A DNA stretch of 7,460 nt. Source: Flavimaricola sp. (lineage in GTDB: Bacteria; Pseudomonadota; Alphaproteobacteria; Rhodobacterales; Rhodobacteraceae). The stretch covers positions 1 through 7,460 of the forward strand of contig JALZWD010000092.1 of the NCBI GenBank assembly GCA_023300365.1, in the 5' to 3' direction. Position 1 is the stretch's first letter; each line of letters opens with the position of its first letter. Under the pieces are notes generated by a model. It was given only the letters and a program-made list of their open reading frames with translations. It was not told the origin of the DNA and did not search any database. This document shows, in pieces, positions 1 to 6,043 of this stretch. Position numbers and translations under genes: made by a program.

Positions 1-440
1 TTAATAATGCTGCCCACCTGCGTGTCTTCTTGGCCATCAGATTGTTTGATCATGCGCCGCGCGGTGGCCTGAGACAGGCGCAGAGCCGTCATCATATTTT
101 GCTCAAGCAACCGCTCAACACTGTTGTCTTCGGGGTCCAAAAAATCGGTCGTCATGGTCTGGCGGCTTGCATTCACCAAAATATCGATCCGGTCAAAGGC
201 ATCAATCGTCGCCGACAAAAGGTTTTTGATATTCAGTTTTTGCCGCAAATCTCCGGCAAAAACCCGCACCGCGCCCTCTTCTCCGGCCAAATCGCCAACC
301 TCGCGCTCAAGCACCTCTTCGTCGCGGTCGGCAAAGACAACATTCGCCCCCTCCGAGACAAAATGGCGGGCAATCGCAAGGCCAACGCCATGCGCTGCAC
401 CGGTCACAATGGCAGTTTTGCCAGCAATCGAAATAGACAT
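1..440 (-). CDS. Short-chain dehydrogenase/reductase (SDR), N-terminal part, 3' end outside window
   Basis: This reading frame runs off base 1, so only the first 146 residues are visible, against about 250 for a classical SDR. The Rossmann fold is clear. The glycine-rich nucleotide motif TGAAHGVG is at residues 13–20. An acidic residue ends strand beta-2 (FAD, D38), which in this family usually favours NAD(H) over NADP(H). GDL around D64 contacts the adenine ring, and N115 in EQNMMTAL matches the conserved helix-4 asparagine of the catalytic tetrad. The usual NAG motif reads NAS (residues 90–92). The catalytic Ser and YxxxK lie beyond the window, so activity cannot be judged and the substrate is unknown. 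The ATG is supported by AGGAG at 455–451, 10 bases upstream. It starts 29 bases after the methyltransferase stop and is probably its cotranscribed partner. Confidence 0.9.
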   Translation of the reverse strand, partial: MSISIAGKTAIVTGAAHGVGLAIARHFVSEGANVVFADRDEEVLEREVGDLAGEEGAVRVFAGDLRQKLNIKNLLSATIDAFDRIDILVNASRQTMTTDFLDPEDNSVERLLEQNMMTALRLSQATARRMIKQSDGQEDTQVGSII

Positions 441-469
441 TTGGAGAAAGCTCCTGCGCTGTGGCGGAT

Positions 470-1441
470 CTAGGGTTTGGGTCGGTGGGCATGAAACAGC
501 TTAAAGCCGCCCGTGCCCCCGATCTCTTCAACACGTCCGAAATGGTCGCCCAAAGCGGCCTCGTATGGCAAGTGCCGATTGGCAACCAGCCATAAATGCC
601 CATGTTTGACCAACATTTTGGCCGCAGCGGCGATAAACGCCTGCCCCAAACCGGGGTCTGCGGCGCGGCTTGTGTGAAATGGCGGGTTGGTAATGATGGT
701 GTCGAATGGCGTCTGGGGCCGCCATGTCGTGGCGTCTGCCCAATGCGATGTCGCGCGGGGGTCGGTCACGTTTTGGGCGGCGCATTCAACGGCCAAGTGT
801 TCGGCCTCAATCATCTCAAGCTGCGCAATCTCGGGATGCGTCTTGAGAACTTCGGACCCCAGATACCCCCAGCCAGAGCCCAGATCGCCAACATGCGTGC
901 CCAATTTTGCAGGCAAAGCGGCGATCAATTGCGCCGATCCTTTATCGGTGCCGCCTTCGGCAAACACGCCCGGCTGGGTCACGTATCCGTCCGGCGATTT
1001 GGAAAACGCGGCCTTCCACTCCGGGATCGGGCCGGGCGTGTCAAACCAGAACAGGCGACCATGCGCCTTGGGCACACTTGAGATATCGCCCAAACGCTTG
1101 CGCATTTCTTTAAACAGGCTGTCGACACCATCGGTGCGCTGTCCGTCGACGATCACCAAAGGCGCCATTTCGACGGCCTGCGCCACCATCGCGCGCGCCA
1201 ATGCCTTGGACCGGGGCACAACAACAATAACGGCGGCCAAATCACCGGGCTGTGGCCCCACATCATACCCTGCGTCCGCCCAATAGGCATGATCGGGCGC
1301 AAATCCATGACTGATCCAAAGCGCATCGCGCGGCACTTCTGAAAGGTCATACCCCACCGGCGGGCGCAAAACCGCGATGCGTCCATTGGGCAGCGTCAAT
1401 AAACCCTCGTTAAGGGCAGTGTTCAAGCGAGGTTGGGCCAT
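470..1441 (-). CDS. RsmC-like class I SAM-dependent methyltransferase (probable rRNA guanine-N2 methyltransferase)
   Basis: The protein has 323 residues, close to the 343 of E. coli RsmC, and the same two-part build: a degenerate N-terminal half (about 1–160) and a C-terminal SAM-binding domain. The SAM motif I is VGDLGSGWGYLG at residues 184–195. An acidic residue for the ribose follows at E212, and the catalytic TNPPFH is at 251–256, the (S/T/D)NPPF signature of N-methyltransferases acting on amino groups. The end (LVANRHLPYEAAL, then GGFKLFHAHR) closely resembles the RsmC/RlmG tail. RsmC makes m2G1207 in 16S rRNA and RlmG makes m2G1835 in 23S rRNA; I cannot tell which site this one uses, so no symbol is given. 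Its ATG lies 21 bases after the clpS stop and has no obvious Shine–Dalgarno, so translational coupling is likely. The gene appears intact. Confidence 0.88.
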   Translation of the reverse strand: MAQPRLNTALNEGLLTLPNGRIAVLRPPVGYDLSEVPRDALWISHGFAPDHAYWADAGYDVGPQPGDLAAVIVVVPRSKALARAMVAQAVEMAPLVIVDGQRTDGVDSLFKEMRKRLGDISSVPKAHGRLFWFDTPGPIPEWKAAFSKSPDGYVTQPGVFAEGGTDKGSAQLIAALPAKLGTHVGDLGSGWGYLGSEVLKTHPEIAQLEMIEAEHLAVECAAQNVTDPRATSHWADATTWRPQTPFDTIITNPPFHTSRAADPGLGQAFIAAAAKMLVKHGHLWLVANRHLPYEAALGDHFGRVEEIGGTGGFKLFHAHRPKP

Positions 1442-1462
1442 ATCAGGGTCGGGGCGCGGGCC

Positions 1463-1780
1463 CTATTCCTTTTCCATGGTGCATTGCAGCGGGTGCTGAT
1501 GCTGTTGGGCAAAATCCATCACCAAGGACACCTTGGTTTCCGCAATCTCATGACTGAACACACCCACAACAGCCACACCCTTTTTATGCACGGTCAACAT
1601 GATCTCAAATGCTTGCGCATGTGTCAGACCAAAGAACCGCTCAAGCACATGCACGACAAACTCCATCGGCGTGTAATCATCGTTAAGGATCAACACCTTA
1701 TAGAGCGGCGGCTTGGCCGTTTTGGGACGGGTTTCAAGACGAACACCAAGGTCGGTGTCGTCATCTTCCTTGCCTGCCAT
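1463..1780 (-). CDS. clpS: ATP-dependent Clp protease adaptor ClpS
   Basis: ClpS is a cytoplasmic adaptor that binds proteins with destabilising N-terminal residues (N-degrons) and passes them to the ClpA unfoldase of ClpAP. With this start the protein has 105 residues, essentially the family length (E. coli 106). The N-degron pocket is complete: N33, D34 and D35 in [10 protein letters not shown], gatekeeper M39, and H65 in TVHKKG, each one position before the E. coli equivalents. The C-terminal [11 protein letters not shown] and [10 protein letters not shown] are canonical. About 25 flexible charged residues precede the fold, as needed for ClpA engagement. The start is uncertain: in-frame ATG at 1801 (with AGG six bases upstream) and GTG at 1828 would add 7 or 16 residues; I chose 1780 for length and the [12 protein letters not shown] beginning. 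It is the first gene of the leftward cluster and is divergent from the HAD gene. Confidence 0.95.
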   Translation of the reverse strand: MAGKEDDDTDLGVRLETRPKTAKPPLYKVLILNDDYTPMEFVVHVLERFFGLTHAQAFEIMLTVHKKGVAVVGVFSHEIAETKVSLVMDFAQQHQHPLQCTMEKE

Positions 1781-1830
1781 ACATGTCGGGTCGATGTGCA
1801 TCAAAAGCCTGTGGTAAGAATCGTTCACGG

Positions 1831-1848
1831 CGGGAGGACAATCTCCCG
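1831..1848. repeat. Short perfect inverted repeat in the clpS/HAD divergent region
   Basis: The arms CGGGAG (1831–1836) and CTCCCG (1843–1848) pair perfectly around a six-base spacer GACAAT. The element lies in the 129-base region between the divergent clpS and HAD starts, about 50 bases upstream of clpS (start at 1780). It could be an operator or a small hairpin in the clpS 5' untranslated leader. Nothing in the sequence identifies a cognate regulator, and six-base palindromes do arise by chance. Confidence 0.35.
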
Positions 1849-1890
1849 ATCACCATTTATATATGTCTCTGTACGGTTAAGAAAACCCTG
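1849..1890. promoter_or_regulatory. AT-rich divergent promoter region (tentative)
   Basis: This stretch has an AT-rich core (TTTATATATG, about 1856–1865) in otherwise GC-rich DNA, located between two divergent genes that must both be transcribed from here or nearby. On the minus strand TATATAAAT could act as a -10 element for clpS, but I cannot pair it with a convincing -35 hexamer at normal spacing. The call rests mainly on position and base composition. Confidence 0.25.
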
Positions 1891-1909
1891 CAAATGCGCG
1901 AGGCCGCGG

Positions 1910-2608
1910 ATGAGTATAAATCGCAAGTGGATTGTCGGCCTCGATGCCGATGATACGCTCTGGCACAACGAACGGTTCTTTACCGTCACCACCGCGCAGT
2001 TTGCGGCCCTTTTGGCCGACTATGCCGACCCCGATGATCTAGGCGACAGGTTGCTGGCCACCGAGCGCCGCAACCTTGCGCGGTATGGTTTTGGGATCAA
2101 AGGCTATGTCTTGTCGATGATCGAAACCGCAATTGAAATCACCGACGCCCAGGTGCCCACAACCGTCATCGCCGAGCTGATCTCACTGGGGCGCGAAATG
2201 TTGGCCCATCCGATTGATTTGCTGCCACAGGTGCAAACCACCGTCGAAACCCTTGCCAATTCCGCGCATCTGATCCTGATCACCAAGGGCGACTTGCTTC
2301 ATCAAGAACAAAAGCTGGCCCATTCGGGCTTGGGGGATTTGTTCCACGACGTGCATATCGTCAGCGACAAAAACGCCGCCACATATGCCCGGATATTCGC
2401 ACCGTTTGATGGCGGGAATTGTGTAATGGTGGGCGATTCGCTGAAATCGGATGTGGTTCCGGCGATCGATGCTGGGGCATGGGGCGTGCATGTGCCCCAT
2501 GGCACGCCTTGGGCGCTGGATCTTGCCGATGCGCCTGTGGGCCATCCGCGGTTTCATGCCATCCCAAACCTTGGAATGTTGCCACAATTGCTTGAAACCC
2601 TGCCCTAG
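1910..2608 (+). CDS. HAD-superfamily hydrolase (probable phosphatase)
   Basis: The protein has 232 residues and all four HAD motifs. Motif I is LDADDTLW with nucleophile D12 and acid/base D14. Motif II is the threonine T125 in LILITKGD. Motif III is K154 in VSDKN. Motif IV is VGDSLKSD, with magnesium ligands D176 and D181. The roughly 100 residues between motifs I and II are mostly helical in character and fit a C1 cap, as in phosphoglycolate-phosphatase and YjjG-type nucleotidase relatives. It is therefore probably a cytoplasmic small-molecule phosphatase, but the substrate cannot be inferred. The ATG at 1910 is preceded by a weak GAGG (1900–1903) six bases away. The frame is open much further upstream, into the region opposite clpS, but that part is not HAD-like and overlaps clpS coding sequence, so the long version is rejected. 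It appears monocistronic and divergent from clpS. Confidence 0.88.
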   Translation: MSINRKWIVGLDADDTLWHNERFFTVTTAQFAALLADYADPDDLGDRLLATERRNLARYGFGIKGYVLSMIETAIEITDAQVPTTVIAELISLGREMLAHPIDLLPQVQTTVETLANSAHLILITKGDLLHQEQKLAHSGLGDLFHDVHIVSDKNAATYARIFAPFDGGNCVMVGDSLKSDVVPAIDAGAWGVHVPHGTPWALDLADAPVGHPRFHAIPNLGMLPQLLETLP

Positions 2609-2636
2609 TCGCGCCGCATTCCCGCCACATTGCGAT

Positions 2637-2669
2637 ATTTAGGGGCTGGGGATGCAGCCACCCCTAAAT
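2637..2669 (+). terminator. Stem-loop after the HAD gene (possible terminator, no T-tract)
   Basis: ATTTAGGGG (2637–2645) pairs perfectly with CCCCTAAAT (2661–2669). Inside, GGCTG and CAGCC can form a further five pairs if the outer pairing is adjusted. It begins 28 bases after the HAD stop codon. No run of T follows, so it is not a textbook intrinsic terminator; it could slow polymerase, stabilise the 3' end, or belong to the leader of the next gene. Confidence 0.4.
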
Positions 2670-2795
2670 GTAGGTTGCACACAATCCCTAGTTTGATCCC
2701 CCCCGAAAATAGGGGCGTGCCATCCAACAGCGCGGCGTGCTAGCTGAGGACATAATGAAAGGCACGGGGAAAAACTCCGGCCATGAGGCAGTATT

Positions 2796-2801
2796 AAGAG
2801 G
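2796..2801 (+). promoter_or_regulatory. Ribosome binding site of the DD-carboxypeptidase
   Basis: AAGAGG lies nine bases before the ATG at 2811. It supports that start over the out-of-frame ATG at 2755 and agrees with the protein beginning directly with a signal peptide. No convincing promoter hexamers are visible in the rest of the 202-base intergenic region, which otherwise holds the hairpin at 2637–2669 and a run of seven C at 2698–2704. Confidence 0.6.
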
Positions 2802-2810
2802 CAAACCCGA

Positions 2811-4310
2811 ATGGTATTCCGTTTCGGTCATGCAGTCCGTCTTGGGCTCATTATGGCTTTTGTTCTATTTTCTGGCCTGTTGGCCGCCACTCAGTCGCGC
2901 GCGGCCCCCTATGCCGCGATGGTGATGGACGCCCGAACCGGCGAGGTTTTGCATTCGCGCAATGCCGACACGCGCCTGCACCCTGCCTCCCTGACCAAAA
3001 TGATGACGCTCTACATCGCCTTTCAGGCGATTAGCCGTGGTGAAATCGATCTTGATGACGAGGTCCGAATCACTGCTGGGGCCGCCGCCGAGGAATGTTC
3101 GTGCCTTGGCCTGCGCGCGGGGCAGACCATACGCCTGCGCTATTTGATCCGTGCCGCCGCCGTAAAATCCGCCAATGATGCCGCCCATGCGATCGGCGTG
3201 GCAATTTCCGGCAGCGAGGAGGCCTTTGCCCGCCGCATGAACGCCACGGCGCAGGCGATGGGCATGCGCAACACCACATTCCGCAACATGCATGGCCTGA
3301 CCACATCGGGCCATATGTCTACGGCACGCGATATGACGATCCTTGGGCGCCACGTGATCTATGATTTCCCGCAGTATTATAACCTGTTCTCGCGCCGCTC
3401 GGCGGATGCGGGTGTGGGCACCGTGCGCAATACCAACCGCAGATTCCTTGATCGTTATGAAGGCGCGGACGGCATCAAAACAGGCTATACCCGTGCGGCG
3501 GGTTTTAACCTTGTCTCTTCGGCGCGGCGCGGCAATGTGCGCATCATTGCCACCGTGTTTGGCGGCACATCAACCGCCGCACGCAATGCCCGGATCATTG
3601 AGCTGCTTGATATGGGGTTTGAGCGTGCGCCCAACAACGTTAACACGACGCGCCCCACCCAACCGGGCGGTGCAACAGGCGGCAGCGGCTCGTCCAACCT
3701 TGTTGTTGGCAGCGCGACCCCGCAAAATGGCGCCGGGCGGACTATCCGCGTCACTGGAATGGTTGAGACCAGCCAACGGCCCGTGGCCCGCCCAACCGCA
3801 GAGCCCGTCCTTGTGGCCGCGCGCAGCGATGCAATCACCGATGCACTGCTGCAAGCCTTGGACGATGCGACCTCTGCCCCGGCACAGACCCCGGCGGCGG
3901 ACGCCATTGAAGAAGCGGTGCTTGTGGCTGGCGAATTTGCCCCCACCACGCTCACGGTTACACCCGCCCCTCGTCCGACCGAAATCATCATGACATCCGC
4001 CGCAATTGTCCCATCGGACGCAATCGACCAACCCCAGCCCGAGGTCGTGACCCGCATCTCGACATCCGGAGGGCGTCTTTGGGGCATCAACGTTGGGCGC
4101 TACCCCTCGCGCAACGCAGCCGAGCGCGTATTGATCCAAGTGGCATTGGCCGAGACCACAGCCCTCGATGGCGCAGTTCGGCGCGTTCTTCAGCGCCAAG
4201 GCGGCTATGATGCAAACTTCATGAGCCTCACACGCGATGGTGCAGACCTTGCCTGTCGCCGCCTCCAAGCCCGCGGCACCACCTGCTTTATGATAGAAAC
4301 CGGCGGCTAA
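2811..4310 (+). CDS. D-alanyl-D-alanine carboxypeptidase (PBP5/S11 family) with C-terminal SPOR domain
   Basis: This 499-residue exported enzyme should remove the terminal D-Ala from peptidoglycan pentapeptides in the periplasm. Residues 1–31 form a signal peptide: hydrophobic core LGLIMAFVLFSGLLAA and a likely cut after QSRA. The S11 transpeptidase fold covers about 33–270, with S60-L-T-K63 (nucleophile and base), S120-A-N122 and K223-T-G225 all present, so activity is expected. Residues about 275–418 are a Pro/Ala/Thr-rich low-complexity linker. The end (about 420–497, GGRLWGINVGRYPSRNAAERVL onward) looks like a SPOR domain, which binds denuded glycan strands at division sites. Cysteines are found at 96 and 98, within ECSCLGL, and at 481 and 492 in the SPOR part. 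I see no PBP5-like amphipathic C-terminal anchor; SPOR may substitute for it. The gene stands alone, with the HAD gene 202 bases upstream and yejF convergent downstream. Confidence 0.93.
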   Translation: MVFRFGHAVRLGLIMAFVLFSGLLAATQSRAAPYAAMVMDARTGEVLHSRNADTRLHPASLTKMMTLYIAFQAISRGEIDLDDEVRITAGAAAEECSCLGLRAGQTIRLRYLIRAAAVKSANDAAHAIGVAISGSEEAFARRMNATAQAMGMRNTTFRNMHGLTTSGHMSTARDMTILGRHVIYDFPQYYNLFSRRSADAGVGTVRNTNRRFLDRYEGADGIKTGYTRAAGFNLVSSARRGNVRIIATVFGGTSTAARNARIIELLDMGFERAPNNVNTTRPTQPGGATGGSGSSNLVVGSATPQNGAGRTIRVTGMVETSQRPVARPTAEPVLVAARSDAITDALLQALDDATSAPAQTPAADAIEEAVLVAGEFAPTTLTVTPAPRPTEIIMTSAAIVPSDAIDQPQPEVVTRISTSGGRLWGINVGRYPSRNAAERVLIQVALAETTALDGAVRRVLQRQGGYDANFMSLTRDGADLACRRLQARGTTCFMIETGG

Positions 4311-4317
4311 GGCCGCC
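4302..4317 (+). repeat. GC hairpin spanning the carboxypeptidase stop codon
   Basis: GGCGGC (4302–4307) and GCCGCC (4312–4317) pair perfectly around the four-base loop TAAG, which contains the TAA stop codon. No T-tract follows. It may help transcript 3'-end formation together with the hairpins just downstream, or simply reflect GC-rich glycine codons. Confidence 0.4.
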
Positions 4318-4327
4318 AGCGCTGTGT

Positions 4328-4348
4328 CAGACTTTCGATGAAAGTCTG
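4328..4348. repeat. Intergenic hairpin 1 of 3
   Basis: CAGACTTTC (4328–4336) pairs perfectly with GAAAGTCTG (4340–4348) around a three-base loop GAT. It is the first of three hairpins of identical architecture (nine-base stem, three-base loop) in the convergent junction. Its AGACTTT/AAAGTCT core is the same as in hairpin 3, but with the arms in opposite order. Confidence 0.75.
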
Positions 4349-4354
4349 CCCCTT

Positions 4355-4375
4355 CAAAGCCTCATCGAGGCTTTG
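4355..4375. repeat. Intergenic hairpin 2 of 3
   Basis: CAAAGCCTC (4355–4363) pairs perfectly with GAGGCTTTG (4367–4375) around loop ATC. It differs from hairpin 3 by one compensated base pair (C:G for T:A at stem position 6) and by the first loop base, so the two look like copies of one palindromic unit that has kept its pairing. Confidence 0.75.
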
Positions 4376-4385
4376 CCGATCCCAC

Positions 4386-4412
4386 AAAAAACTGCGCTCA
4401 AATGCCTGCGCA
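4386..4412 (-). terminator. Probable rho-independent terminator of the yejBEF operon
   Basis: Read on the minus strand, TGCGC (4412–4408) and GCGCA (4397–4393) form a five-base GC-rich stem with a ten-base loop, followed after one G by six T (4391–4386). This is the only hairpin plus T-run in the junction and is correctly oriented about 35 bases after the yejF stop. The stem is short, so efficiency is uncertain; hairpin 3 immediately before it may contribute. Confidence 0.45.
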
Positions 4413-4431
4413 AAGTCTCCTCGAGACTTTG
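4411..4431. repeat. Intergenic hairpin 3 of 3
   Basis: CAAAGTCTC (4411–4419) pairs perfectly with GAGACTTTG (4423–4431) around loop CTC. It is a near-copy of hairpin 2. It lies 16 bases beyond the yejF stop and just before (on the minus strand) the T-run terminator candidate, overlapping its first stem base or two. Confidence 0.75.
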
Positions 4432-4447
4432 GGTCCCCGCCCGGCGT

Positions 4448-6043
4448 TCAGGCGACTTCGCCCTCAAACGCGGCTTTCATGAGGGCCTTTGTGTATTCGT
4501 GGCTTGGGGCGTCAAACACCGCCTCTGCGTCACCCTCTTCGACAACATCGCCGCGGCGCATCACCATCACCTTATGGCTAAGGGCACGTACCACCTTGAG
4601 GTCGTGGCTAATGAATAAATAGGCCAGCCCGTATTTCGTCTGAAGATCCCGCAAAAGCTGCACGATCTGCACTTGCACGGTCATATCCAAGGCACTCGTT
4701 GGCTCATCCAAAACAATCAACTTAGGCCGCAATATCAACGCCCGCGCAATCGCGATCCGCTGTCTTTGCCCGCCTGAAAACTCGTGCGGATAGCGGTCCA
4801 TCGTGGTCGGATCGAGGCCAACCTCAATCATAATTTCAGCGACCATCTCACGCGTATCCCGCCCCGGCTCGGTGCCATGCACCCCCAAACCTTCGGCGAT
4901 AATCTGCTCTACGGTCATCCGCGGACTAAGCGAGCCATATGGATCTTGAAACACAACTTGCATCTCGGAGCGTAAAGGCCGCATTTGCCGCTCGCCATAT
5001 CCATCAATCCGGCTGCCCTGAAAGGTGATTTCCCCTTCAGACTTGAGCAACCGCATAATCGCCAGTGCCAGCGTCGTCTTCCCCGATCCGCTTTCACCCA
5101 CAACGCCGACGGTCTCGCCCGCGCGCACGGCCAATGTCGCGGCGTTCACCGCCTTGACGTATCCCGCCGTCCGCTTGAGCAACCCGCGCTGGATCGGGAA
5201 CCAAATCTTGAGGTCCTTGGTCGTCACAATCGTCTCGGCCCCCATCGGCACAGGGTCCGGCACGCCAGTGGATTCCGCCTCAAGCAGCATGCGCGTATAG
5301 GGGTGCTGCGGATTGTCAAAAATTTCCTTGGTGATCCCCTGTTCAACAATTTCGCCGTCTTTCATCACGCAAACCCGGTCCGCAATTTTGCGCACAATCG
5401 TCAGGTCGTGGGTGATGAACAGCATCGACATGCCCTCATCGCGCTTCAGCTCGGCCAACAGCTCTAGAATTTGCGCCTGAATGGTCACATCAAGCGCCGT
5501 CGTCGGCTCGTCTGCGATCAACAACTCTGGCCCATTGGCCAGCGCCATCGCGATCATCACGCGCTGCCTTTGCCCACCGGACAATTGATGCGGATAGGCC
5601 CCAAGCCGTGTTTCGGGGTCGTGTATCCCCACCTTGGTCAGCAGTTCAATAATCCGCACACGCACCGCATCGCCGCGCAATCCTTGGTGCAGCTCGATAC
5701 TCTCGGCCAATTGCTTTTCGAGCGTATGCAGCGGGTTCAGCGATGTCATCGGCTCTTGGAAGATAAAGCTGATGTCGTTGCCCCGTACCCCGCGCAATTC
5801 CTGCTCGGTGGCCGCCAACATCTCGCGGCCCTCATAGGTGATCTGCCCCTCGAGACTGGCGGTATCATCCAGCAATCGCACAACAGACAGCGCCGACACC
5901 GATTTACCCGACCCGCTTTCCCCCACCAACGCCACGGTCTCGCCGCGGTCCACATGAAACGACACGCCCCGCACCGCATGGGTCACTTGCCCATCTTGGC
6001 GAAACCGTACGTTCAGGTTTTTGACATCCAACACACGGCTCAT
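4448..6043 (-). CDS. yejF: YejF-type peptide ABC transporter, dual ATP-binding protein
   Basis: This 531-residue cytoplasmic ATPase (E. coli YejF: 529) powers import by the YejBE permease and carries both nucleotide-binding domains in one chain. Domain 1 has Walker A GESGSGKS at 41–48, Q-loop Q96, signature LSGGQ at 154–158, Walker B with E179 in LLIADE, and H-loop H212. Domain 2 has Walker A GESGSGKT at 316–323, Q366, FSGGQ at 422–426, E447 in LIVLDE, and H480. Both sites are therefore complete. The NPQHPYTRMLL and SHEYTKALM segments are the extensions typical of Opp/Dpp-type ATPases. The start codon overlaps the yejE stop in ATGA, so the subunits are translationally coupled. It is the last gene of the operon. 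E. coli Yej imports peptides including microcin C; the substrate here is unproven. Confidence 0.95.
   Translation of the reverse strand: MSRVLDVKNLNVRFRQDGQVTHAVRGVSFHVDRGETVALVGESGSGKSVSALSVVRLLDDTASLEGQITYEGREMLAATEQELRGVRGNDISFIFQEPMTSLNPLHTLEKQLAESIELHQGLRGDAVRVRIIELLTKVGIHDPETRLGAYPHQLSGGQRQRVMIAMALANGPELLIADEPTTALDVTIQAQILELLAELKRDEGMSMLFITHDLTIVRKIADRVCVMKDGEIVEQGITKEIFDNPQHPYTRMLLEAESTGVPDPVPMGAETIVTTKDLKIWFPIQRGLLKRTAGYVKAVNAATLAVRAGETVGVVGESGSGKTTLALAIMRLLKSEGEITFQGSRIDGYGERQMRPLRSEMQVVFQDPYGSLSPRMTVEQIIAEGLGVHGTEPGRDTREMVAEIMIEVGLDPTTMDRYPHEFSGGQRQRIAIARALILRPKLIVLDEPTSALDMTVQVQIVQLLRDLQTKYGLAYLFISHDLKVVRALSHKVMVMRRGDVVEEGDAEAVFDAPSHEYTKALMKAAFEGEVA

Noticed and set aside
1433..1909. 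Long in-frame upstream extension of the HAD gene (total 391 residues)
   Set aside because: It runs antisense across clpS, shows no HAD-like or other recognisable protein character before residue 160, and ATG 1910 directly precedes HAD motif I with a plausible GAGG site.
2737..2925. Small plus-strand reading frame overlapping the start of the carboxypeptidase
   Set aside because: Its hydrophobic stretch is the signal-peptide coding region read in another frame. An ATG at 2755 has GAGGA four bases upstream, but there is no sign of a real product.
3485..4268. Two long minus-strand frames opposite the carboxypeptidase
   Set aside because: They mirror its low-complexity linker (Ala/Pro/Thr codons) and have no independent coding evidence.
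4338..4622. Plus-strand reading frame of 94 residues starting inside hairpin 1
   Set aside because: It consists of palindrome sequence followed by the antisense of the yejF 3' end. It is a spurious frame created by the repeats.
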